From positions 65,830-122,763 of the forward strand of contig NZ_KI421492.1 of NCBI RefSeq assembly GCF_000473065.1: a DNA stretch of 56,934 nt. Direction: 5' to 3'. This stretch comes from Bradyrhizobium sp. WSM1743. GTDB lineage: Bacteria > Pseudomonadota > Alphaproteobacteria > Rhizobiales > Xanthobacteraceae. The notes under the pieces are model-generated. The model saw only the letters and a list, made by a program, of their open reading frames with translations, was not told the origin of the DNA and did no database searches. A program made the position numbers and the translations under genes. Positions 18,927-26,423 of this stretch are shown one piece after another (positions within the stretch are counted from its first letter, which is position 1; every line of letters begins with the position of its first letter).

Positions 18927-19856
18927 ATGAATTTGACTGAATATCTCAAGCCGGCCGGAACCGTCGTGTTCGTCCTCGCGCTCGGCGTCGGCTATTATCT
19001 GTTCGAGCATCGGAAGCGCGCCGAGCCGAAGGAGACGCCAAGCACGGCGCTCGTCATCGTGACGAAGTCGACCAATGCCTGCTTCTCCGACCTGGTGCGG
19101 GTGACCGGCTTCTTCGTGCCGCGCCGCGAGGCGGTCGTGCTTGCCGACCAGGAGGGGTCCAGGGTCACCGACCTCCTGGTCAGCGAAGGCACTGTGGTCA
19201 CCGACAACCAGGAGCTGGCGCGCCTGACCGCGCCGCCGCAGATTCCGGGCCAGCCGCAGCGACCCGCCCCACAAGGCCCGGTCTCGATGAAAGCACCCGC
19301 GCCGGGTCTCATCACCGAGGTCCGCACCATCGTCGGCGCGCCGGCCTCGCCGCAGGCCGGTCCGATGTTCCGCATCGCCGTCAACAATGAGATCGAGCTC
19401 GACGCCCAGGTCCCGGCGGTGCACATGTCCAAGCTCAGTTCCGGCGCGACCGTGCGCATCAGCCGCGACGACGCGCCCGATTTGATCGGACGGGTCCGGC
19501 TGGTTGCACCCGAAATCGACCGCACCACCCAGCTCGGGCGCGTCCGCATCAGCGTCACCAACAATCCCTCGCTGAAGGTCGGCGTGTTCGCTCGCGCCTC
19601 GATCGACGCCAAGCGAAGCTGCGGCGTTGCAGTGCCCAAGACCGCGATCGATCACCTGACGGTGCAGGTCGTCAAAGGCAACATCGTCGAGACACGCAAG
19701 GTGCGGGTCGGACTGTCGTCCGACAGCGCGACAGAAATCCTGGAAGGGCTCGAGGTCGGCGAAATCGTCGTGGCCGACGCCGGCTCTTCGCTCCATGACG
19801 GCGACCAGATCAAGACCATGTTCGCCGATGAACTCGATCGCACGCGGGTACGCTGA
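18927..19856 (+). CDS. RND efflux periplasmic adaptor (HlyD/MFP family)
   Basis: This 309-residue membrane-fusion protein is anchored by an N-terminal membrane segment (TVVFVLALGVGYYLF, residues 12-26). It has a split lipoyl/barrel-sandwich domain with a short hairpin and a beta-barrel (VRISRDDAPDLIGRVRLVAPEIDRTT split by the usual strands). The C-terminal membrane-proximal domain is LEGLEVGEIVVADAGSSLHDGDQI. The stop codon overlaps the ATG of the pump, so the two are translationally coupled. It shares the motif CFSDLV near residue 52 with the orphan adaptor at 37314-38219. The transported compound is unknown. No outer-membrane channel gene lies nearby. Confidence 0.92.
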   Translation: MNLTEYLKPAGTVVFVLALGVGYYLFEHRKRAEPKETPSTALVIVTKSTNACFSDLVRVTGFFVPRREAVVLADQEGSRVTDLLVSEGTVVTDNQELARLTAPPQIPGQPQRPAPQGPVSMKAPAPGLITEVRTIVGAPASPQAGPMFRIAVNNEIELDAQVPAVHMSKLSSGATVRISRDDAPDLIGRVRLVAPEIDRTTQLGRVRISVTNNPSLKVGVFARASIDAKRSCGVAVPKTAIDHLTVQVVKGNIVETRKVRVGLSSDSATEILEGLEVGEIVVADAGSSLHDGDQIKTMFADELDRTRVR

Positions 19857-22800
19857 TGGCTCTCAATATCTCGGCATGGTCTATACGTCATCCGCTGCCG
19901 TCCGTCGTCTTTTCAATCATCCTGCTGGTGCTCGGCTGGACCTCCTTCACCAAGCTCGCGATCACACGGCTGCCCTCGGCCGACATCCCCGTGATCTCGG
20001 TTGCGGTCTCGCAGTTCGGCGCAGCGCCGGCCGAGCTCGAATCCCAGGTCACCAAGACGGTTGAAGACGCGGTCTCCGGCGTCGAGGGCGTCAGGCACAT
20101 CACCTCGCAGATCACCGACGGCTTGTCGGTCACCACGATCCAATTCGCGCTCGAGACCAACACGGACCGCGCGCTCAACGACGTCAAGGACGCGGTGACT
20201 CGCGTGCGCTCCAACCTGCCGCAGAACGTCACCGAGCCGCTGATCCAGCGCGTCGACGTCATCGGCCTGCCGATCGTGACCTATGCCGCGATCTCGCCCG
20301 GCAAGACGCCGGAGCAGCTCTCCTATTTCGTCGACGACGTGGTCAAGCGCGCGCTGCAAGGCGTGCGCGGCGTCGCCCAGGTCGAGCGCATCGGCGGTGT
20401 CGAGCGCGAGATCCTGGTCTCGCTCGATCCCGATCGCCTGCAGGCGATGGGCCTGACTGCCGTCAATGTCAGCCAGAGCCTGCGCGGCACCAATGTCGAC
20501 GTCGCCGGCGGCCGCGCCGAGATCGGCAAGAACGACCAGGCGATCCGCACGCTCGCTGGCGCCAAGACGCTGGGCGATCTCGCCGGCACCATGATCCCGC
20601 TGTTCGGCGGCGGCGAGGTCCGGCTCGACGATCTCGGCACCGTCACCGATACCATCGCCGACCGCCGCACCTTTGCCCGCTTCAATGGCGAGCCGGTGGT
20701 CGCGCTCGGCATCAAGCGTTCCAAGGGCGCCAGCGACGTGAAGGTGGCCGAGGCCGTGCAGAAGCGCATCGACGCGCTGAAAGCCGCCTATCCCGATGTC
20801 GACCTGAAGCTGATCGACACCTCGGTCGAATATACCAAAGGCAATTACCACGCGGCGATCTCGACCCTGTTCGAAGGCGCCATCCTCGCCGTCATCATCG
20901 TGCTTCTGTTCCTGCGCGACCTGCGCGCGACCATCATCGCCGCGATCTCGCTGCCGCTATCGATCTTCCCGGCGTTCTGGGCGATGGACCTGCTCGGCTT
21001 CTCGCTGAACCTCGTCAGCTTCCTCGCCATCACGCTGTCGACTGGTATTCTCGTCGACGACGCCATCGTCGAGATCGAGAACATCGTCCGGCACATGAAC
21101 ATGGGCAAGTCGCCCTACCGGGCCGCGCTGGAGGCCGCCGACGAGATCGGCCTCGCTGTGATCGCGATCTCGCTGACCATCATCGCGATCTTCGCACCCG
21201 CGAGCTTCATGTCGGGCATCGCCGGACAGTTCTTCAAGCAGTTCGGCATCACGGTCTCGGTGCAGGTGTTCTTCTCGCTGCTTGCGGCCCGCTTCGTCAC
21301 GCCGGTGCTGGCCGCCTACTTCCTCAAGCACAGTTCGCATGCGGAGCCGCCGCCCGGCCGTATCTTGCGGTCCTATCATGGAATCGTGGCCTGGTCGGTG
21401 AAGCACTATTTCATCACGGTGCTGATCGGCCTCGGAATCTTCGCCGCCTCGATCTGGAGCATCACGCTGCTGCCGCAGGGCTTCCTACCGGCCCAGGACA
21501 GCGCCCGCTCGCTGCTTGCGCTCGAGCTGCCGCCGGGCACCCAGCTCGCCTACACCGAAAAGGTCACCGAGGACATCGTCGCGCGCCTGCGCAAGCGGCC
21601 CGAGGTCAAGAGCATCTTCGTCGACGGCGGTCGCGTCCCGCCGGGAACCCAGGAAGTCCGGCGGGCCGCCCTGATCATCAACTACACGCCCAAGGACAGC
21701 CGCGACATCACCCAGCGCGAGCTCGAATTCTCGATCAGCCAGGAGCTGGAGAACGTCCCCGATATCCGCTTCTGGTTCCTGGACGAGAACGGCCTGCGCG
21801 CGATCTCGCTGGTGGTCACCGGTGTCGACCCCAACATCGTCAACAACGTCGCGAGCGAGCTTGCGACGCAGATGAAACGCATTCCCACCATCGCCAATGT
21901 GATCTCGGAAACCTCGCTGGAGCGTCCCGAGCTGCGCATCGAGCCGCGCGCCGATCTCGCCGCACGGCTCGGCGTCTCCACCGAAAGCCTGTCGCAGACC
22001 ATCCGCGTCGCCACCATCGGCGACGTCGGACCCGCACTCGCCAAATTTGACGTGGGCGATCGCCTGGTGCCGATCCGCGTGCAGCTCGAGGATGCCGCCC
22101 GCGGCAATCTGAAGACGCTGGAGCAGCTGCGCGTGCCACTCGGCGAGCGCGGCGAGAAGGGCGGCGTGCCGCTCTCGGTCATCGCCGACGTCAAGCTCGA
22201 CCAGGGTCCGACCAGCATCAACCGCTACGATCGTGAACGGCAGGCGACTGTTGCCGCCGACCTCGTCGGCTCCGCCGCGCTCGGCGATGCCACCAAGAAG
22301 ATCTACGACCTGCCGGTCATGAAGACGCTACCGAAGGGCGTGAAGGTCTCGCCCTCCGGCGACGCCGAAAGCCTGAACGAATTGTCGGATGGCTTCGCGA
22401 CCGCCATCACGGCGGGACTGATGATGGTCTACGCCGTGCTGGTGCTGCTGTTCGGCACCTTCCTGCAGCCGATCACCATCCTGTTCTCGCTGCCGCTCTC
22501 GATCGGTGGCGCCATCGCGGCCCTGCTCGTCACCGGCAAGCAGCTCACCACGCCGGTGTGGATCGGCATCCTGATGCTGATGGGCATCGTCACCAAGAAC
22601 GCGATCATGCTGGTGGAATTCGCCATCGAATCGATCCACGCCGGCAAGCCGCGCGAGGAGGCCATGATCGACGCCGGCATGAAGCGCGCCCGCCCGATCG
22701 TGATGACCACGATCGCGATGGCCGCCGGCATGATGCCGAGCGCGCTCGCGGTCGGCGCCGGCGGCGAGTTCCGCTCGCCGATGGCGCTCGCGGTGATCGG

Positions 22801-23005
22801 CGGCCTGATCTTCTCGACCATCCTGTCGCTGGTGTTCGTGCCCGCGATGTTCATGGTGATGGACGATTTCGGCGCCCTGATCTGGCGCTTCGCCAAGCGG
22901 CTCATCGTGCACAGTGAGGATGCGGAAGTTGCCGGCCATCACGAAGCAGCGCCTGCGGAGGCGGCTCCGGTACCGAAGAAGATCGCGCACCCGGCGGCGG
23001 AGTAG
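19856..23005 (+). CDS. RND efflux pump inner-membrane transporter (AcrB/HAE-1 family)
   Basis: This full-length 1049-residue RND transporter has the expected duplicated layout: TM1 near residue 14, a large periplasmic loop, TM2-6 (about 340-540), a second loop and TM8-12 (about 855-1020). The proton-relay residues are kept: D401 and D402 in GILVDDAIVEIENIV, and K914 in GIVTKNAIMLVEFA. It exports drugs or endogenous compounds with the adaptor encoded just upstream (overlapping TGATG). The specificity cannot be read from sequence. The C-terminal tail is rich in alanine, proline and glutamate. Confidence 0.95.
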   Translation: MALNISAWSIRHPLPSVVFSIILLVLGWTSFTKLAITRLPSADIPVISVAVSQFGAAPAELESQVTKTVEDAVSGVEGVRHITSQITDGLSVTTIQFALETNTDRALNDVKDAVTRVRSNLPQNVTEPLIQRVDVIGLPIVTYAAISPGKTPEQLSYFVDDVVKRALQGVRGVAQVERIGGVEREILVSLDPDRLQAMGLTAVNVSQSLRGTNVDVAGGRAEIGKNDQAIRTLAGAKTLGDLAGTMIPLFGGGEVRLDDLGTVTDTIADRRTFARFNGEPVVALGIKRSKGASDVKVAEAVQKRIDALKAAYPDVDLKLIDTSVEYTKGNYHAAISTLFEGAILAVIIVLLFLRDLRATIIAAISLPLSIFPAFWAMDLLGFSLNLVSFLAITLSTGILVDDAIVEIENIVRHMNMGKSPYRAALEAADEIGLAVIAISLTIIAIFAPASFMSGIAGQFFKQFGITVSVQVFFSLLAARFVTPVLAAYFLKHSSHAEPPPGRILRSYHGIVAWSVKHYFITVLIGLGIFAASIWSITLLPQGFLPAQDSARSLLALELPPGTQLAYTEKVTEDIVARLRKRPEVKSIFVDGGRVPPGTQEVRRAALIINYTPKDSRDITQRELEFSISQELENVPDIRFWFLDENGLRAISLVVTGVDPNIVNNVASELATQMKRIPTIANVISETSLERPELRIEPRADLAARLGVSTESLSQTIRVATIGDVGPALAKFDVGDRLVPIRVQLEDAARGNLKTLEQLRVPLGERGEKGGVPLSVIADVKLDQGPTSINRYDRERQATVAADLVGSAALGDATKKIYDLPVMKTLPKGVKVSPSGDAESLNELSDGFATAITAGLMMVYAVLVLLFGTFLQPITILFSLPLSIGGAIAALLVTGKQLTTPVWIGILMLMGIVTKNAIMLVEFAIESIHAGKPREEAMIDAGMKRARPIVMTTIAMAAGMMPSALAVGAGGEFRSPMALAVIGGLIFSTILSLVFVPAMFMVMDDFGALIWRFAKRLIVHSEDAEVAGHHEAAPAEAAPVPKKIAHPAAE

Positions 23006-23059
23006 ATATTCCCGCGGTCTCGGGCTCGACATGCGCAGGCGAATTGTTATCTTTTGACC

Positions 23060-23212
23060 ATGAACCTTGTAAGCCGCACGCTTGAAATCGACGCTGACAC
23101 CGATGCTCGTCTCAGGGAGATCGCCTCTGAGCGCGGGAAGGATGTTGCAACGGTGCTCGCCGAAGCCGTCGCGCTGCTGGATTCGGTCATCGACCTTTCA
23201 GCACGGTCGTGA
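23060..23212 (+). CDS. Small ribbon-helix-helix antitoxin-like protein, probably truncated
   Basis: This 50-residue frame, too short for ordinary gene finders, has an N-terminal ribbon-helix-helix pattern: the strand RTLEIDADTD followed by ARLREIASERGKDVATVLAEA. That is the DNA-binding half of a ParD/CopG-type antitoxin. Such proteins usually carry a further 20-40 residues that wrap the toxin. Here a TGA stops the frame, and no toxin gene follows before the convergent Crp-family gene. It is either a lone DNA-binding peptide or the remnant of a toxin-antitoxin pair. Confidence 0.55.
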   Translation: MNLVSRTLEIDADTDARLREIASERGKDVATVLAEAVALLDSVIDLSARS

Positions 23213-23230
23213 GGAACGGACTTAGCCGCC

Positions 23231-23905
23231 CTACTCGTTCCGCGCGATCGCCGTCAGCTTCGTCATGTTCCGCAGCAAGATCCGGCCGCGCTGCAGATCC
23301 AGGATCGCTTCCTTGCGCCATGCCTGGAGCTGGCGGTTGACGCTTTCGCGGGCGGCGCCGACGAAAACGCCGAGCTGCTCCTGAGAGATGTGGACCTCGG
23401 AGCCGAAATCGGCGGCGAGCGCGCAGAGCCGCCGTGCCAGCCGCACCGGCAGCGGCTGCAGCATGGATTCTTCCATGCGCTCGCTCTGCCAGCGGATGCG
23501 CTGGCACAAGAGGGCGATGATCTTGATCGCGACCTTGGGCTCGCGCTCGAGGAAGCCGAGGAAATCTTCGCGCCGCAGCACGAACAATTCGCTGGCCTCG
23601 CCCGCGGTGGCGTCCGCCGTGCGGTTCTGACCATCCAGCACCGCGACTTCGCCGAACAGGTCGCCCGGCCCCATGAAATTCAGCGTCAGCCGGCTGCCGT
23701 CGGAGGCGCCGGTCTCGATCCGGACCTGGCCGCGACGCACGCCGAACAGCGCATCCCCGGGATCGCCCTTCTGGAACAGCACCTCGCCGTTTCCCAAATG
23801 CTGGGTGTGGCAGAGATTGGACAGCCGCTGGAGCTCGTCTGTGCCGAGATCAGCGAACATCGGGTTCATCTTCAGGATGACCGCAAATTCGGCCTGCTTG
23901 CTCAT
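23231..23905 (-). CDS. Crp/Fnr family transcriptional regulator
   Basis: This 224-residue regulator has an N-terminal cyclic-nucleotide-binding domain and a C-terminal winged helix. The ligand cassette GDLFGEVAVLDGQNRTA keeps E86 and R95 with T96 in place of serine, so cAMP binding is possible. The recognition helix ARESVNRQL keeps R186, E187 and R191, the residues with which E. coli CRP reads TGTGA. The FNR iron-sulfur cysteine set is absent. I chose the ATG at 23905 (MSKQAEF), preceded by AAGGACATTGAC; an upstream start at 23965 is possible. A CRP-like site lies 93 bases upstream, suggesting autoregulation. Confidence 0.93.
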   Translation of the reverse strand: MSKQAEFAVILKMNPMFADLGTDELQRLSNLCHTQHLGNGEVLFQKGDPGDALFGVRRGQVRIETGASDGSRLTLNFMGPGDLFGEVAVLDGQNRTADATAGEASELFVLRREDFLGFLEREPKVAIKIIALLCQRIRWQSERMEESMLQPLPVRLARRLCALAADFGSEVHISQEQLGVFVGAARESVNRQLQAWRKEAILDLQRGRILLRNMTKLTAIARNE

Positions 23906-23997
23906 GTCAATGTCCTTGTGAACGTCCCGGTCATTATTCCCCGGCAAATCGCTTGAAGCCATCAACTTCAGGATCGCGTAAAACCGCGCGGGAGAAG

Positions 23998-24013
23998 TGT
24001 GTCATAAGTCACA
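23998..24013. promoter_or_regulatory. CRP-like operator upstream of the Crp-family gene
   Basis: TGTGT-N6-TCACA differs from the CRP consensus TGTGA-N6-TCACA at one base. It lies between the Crp-family gene (minus) and the AsmA gene (plus, 130 bases away) and could serve either. With the perfect site at 16146 it is the second such dyad in the window. Confidence 0.6.
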
Positions 24014-24142
24014 TAACTTTGCAGCACCCCCTGACTATTTTTACGCGCTTGGAGCCGCTTCCCGTCCGGGGATAAACTCAAGGCGCAAAGGACGGGTCAT
24101 CTGCCGGGTTCGACGCCGATTGTCCGTCGTTGGAAAGTCGAC

Positions 24143-26206
24143 ATGAGAGCATTGAAATTCGTCGGCGGGGCTTTGGCCGCCGTCATCATCGTGATCGCAA
24201 TCCTGCTGGTGGTCGGGATCCCCTCGGGCTTCCTGACCTCGACGATCGCCTCGCGCGTCGACAGTGCGACCGGCTATCGCCTGTCGATCGACGGCACCAC
24301 CAAGATCAGCCTGTGGCCGACGCTGAACGTCACCCTGAACGACCTCACGCTTGCCGACCCCAAGGACCGCAGCGGCATCACGCGCCTGACGGTCGACCGC
24401 GTGCAGGCCGACATGTCGCTCGCCAGCGTATGGTCGGGCCGCCCTGAGATCAGCGAGCTCGTCGTCACCCATCCCGTGCTCTACCAGCCACTGCTGCGTG
24501 AGCGCCTGCCAAATGCCGGCGCCCCGTCGAAGCCGATCGCGCTCGACATGACCGGGGCGACCATCGATCGCATCAAGGTCACCGACGGCGAAGTCGCGTT
24601 CTCCCGTCTGCGCGATCGTGTCGAGGGCCGCATCAGCGCCATCAACGCCGATGCGATCGTCGACCGCGACCGCAAGGTCAATATCACCGGCACCGCGCGC
24701 GTCGGCGAGCATCCGACCAAGTTCGACATCAAGGCAACCGCGCCGGGCTCGCCGGCCGAACGGCCGACGGTTCCGGTGGATTTCGCCATCGACATGCCCA
24801 GCGTGCTGAAGTCCCAGCTCACCGGCCATGCCGAGATGCGGCTCAATGGCGATGTCGTGATGATCAACGGCGTGAATGGCAAGCTCGGCGACGGCGCATT
24901 CAACGGCTGGGCTTCCGTCGATATCGCGAGCAAGCCGCTGGTCAAGGTCGACCTCGACTTCCAGCGGCTCGCAATGCCGCTGGCGAAATCGCCGGACGGC
25001 GTGTCCGGGCAGCCCTGGAGCAATGCGCCGATCGACGTATCCGGGCTCAACTATGTCGATGCGCAGGTGAGGATCTCCGCGAACGAGGCCGTGATCGGCG
25101 ATGCGCGCATCGCGCCGCTGGCGCTCGATGCCAAGCTCGCCGGCGGCGTGCTGAAGGCCGGCACCGCCAATCTCGGTGCCTATGGCGGCCAAGTCTCGGG
25201 CGAGGTGATCCTGGATGCGACCACCGGCGCGCCGAGCTTTGCCATGCATTCCGACCTCGTCGGCGTGCGCGCGCTGCCGCTGCTCCAGGGCCTCGCCGAA
25301 TTCGACCGCATCGACGGCAAGCTGCAGGCCAAGCTCGCTTTGCGCAGCGCCGGCAACAGCCAGCGCGCGCTGATGGCGAACATGCAAGGCACGGCTTTCG
25401 TCAATTTTCAGGACGGCGCCATCCGCGGCATCAATGTCGCGCAGATGATCCGCTCGCTGACGACGAGCACGCTGTCCGGCTGGCAAGGAAACCAGGACGG
25501 AAACCAGGACCCCAGTCAGGAGCAGAGCACGGATCTGTCGCAGCTCTCGGCCTCCTTCCGCATCGACAAGGGCCAGGCGGTGACGACCGATCTCAACCTG
25601 ATCGGGCCGCTGGTGCGCGTCACCGGCGCCGGTACGATCGCGCTCGACACCAAGATGATGGGCTTTCGCGTCGAGCCGAAGCTCGTGATGACGACCGAAG
25701 GCCAGGGCCGCACCTCCGAGCCGGTCGGCTTCGGCATCCCCGTGATGATCCAGGGCTCTTGGTCGCAGCCGCGGATCTATCCTGACATGGCCGGCATGCT
25801 GGACAATCCCGACGCCGCCTATGCCAAGCTGCGCGAGATGGGCAAAGGCCTGTTCGGCCCTGACGGCGCCGGGCTCGGCAACATCCTGGGCAGCCTCGGT
25901 CTTGGTGGCACCACCGCACCGGGCGGCGGCAATGCGACCGGCAATGCCAATCCGCAAGCGCAGCAGCCGGGGCAAAACAACCTGCTCGGCGGCCCGCTGG
26001 GGGAGGCGATCGGCAATCTGATTCAGCAGGGGCTTTCCAGTGGCGCAGGAAACAGCACTGGCACCGGCCGCAGCCGCAGCCTGCCGGCAACGCCCTCCTC
26101 ACCGGCGCCGCAGGCCTCGCCTGCCCCCGCTCTGGAGGACCCGCCGCTCGCGCAGCAGGACAGTCAGCCAATGAACGACGTGCTGCGGCAGCTCTTTAAT
26201 CGATAA
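24143..26206 (+). CDS. AsmA family protein
   Basis: This 687-residue protein has one N-terminal membrane anchor (FVGGALAAVIIVIAILLVVGI) and a long periplasmic beta-rich region of the AsmA type. ITRLTVDRVQADMSLASVWSGRPEISELVV marks the N-terminal conserved part, split here across its strands, and the AsmA C-terminal domain (about 370-530) has GTAFVNFQDGAIRGINVAQMI and GLGNILGSLGLG after it. AsmA-like proteins form bridge-like grooves in the envelope and help phospholipid transport or outer-membrane assembly. The C terminus is low in complexity (N, Q, P, S). It is divergent from the Crp-family gene. Confidence 0.92.
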   Translation: MRALKFVGGALAAVIIVIAILLVVGIPSGFLTSTIASRVDSATGYRLSIDGTTKISLWPTLNVTLNDLTLADPKDRSGITRLTVDRVQADMSLASVWSGRPEISELVVTHPVLYQPLLRERLPNAGAPSKPIALDMTGATIDRIKVTDGEVAFSRLRDRVEGRISAINADAIVDRDRKVNITGTARVGEHPTKFDIKATAPGSPAERPTVPVDFAIDMPSVLKSQLTGHAEMRLNGDVVMINGVNGKLGDGAFNGWASVDIASKPLVKVDLDFQRLAMPLAKSPDGVSGQPWSNAPIDVSGLNYVDAQVRISANEAVIGDARIAPLALDAKLAGGVLKAGTANLGAYGGQVSGEVILDATTGAPSFAMHSDLVGVRALPLLQGLAEFDRIDGKLQAKLALRSAGNSQRALMANMQGTAFVNFQDGAIRGINVAQMIRSLTTSTLSGWQGNQDGNQDPSQEQSTDLSQLSASFRIDKGQAVTTDLNLIGPLVRVTGAGTIALDTKMMGFRVEPKLVMTTEGQGRTSEPVGFGIPVMIQGSWSQPRIYPDMAGMLDNPDAAYAKLREMGKGLFGPDGAGLGNILGSLGLGGTTAPGGGNATGNANPQAQQPGQNNLLGGPLGEAIGNLIQQGLSSGAGNSTGTGRSRSLPATPSSPAPQASPAPALEDPPLAQQDSQPMNDVLRQLFNR

Positions 26207-26423
26207 CTTCAGGCCAATCCCCTTACATTGGCTTTTCCGTCCGCTGCTTCCTCCGAGCGGATGGGGCTGCGACAATTCACCACCCTTCTTCCTGTGCGGG
26301 AGGCCACAGGGAGTAACCACACCGGCCGCGCGACGGCTCTTTGGCCCAAATTGTGGTAGAACGGCCCGGAAGGGGCTGTACGGCCCGTAGCGCCGGCGTC
26401 GATGACGGCGCGAGAGGATCGGG
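26207..26423. other. Gap between AsmA gene and cyclase gene
   Basis: This 217-base gap holds a weak hairpin at about 26239-26265 (TCCGCT and AGCGGA) after the AsmA gene. A perfect short dyad, CCTGTG-N8-CACAGG, lies at 26291-26310. The second is not a CRP site, because the spacer is two bases too long. No gene is supported. Confidence 0.4.

Noticed and set aside
24041..25975. 644-codon minus-strand frame
   Set aside because: Mirror of the AsmA gene; histidine/arginine-rich and without domains.
26291..26310. CCTGTG-N8-CACAGG as a third CRP site
   Set aside because: The spacing between TGTG and CACA halves does not fit the CRP geometry seen at 16146 and 23998.
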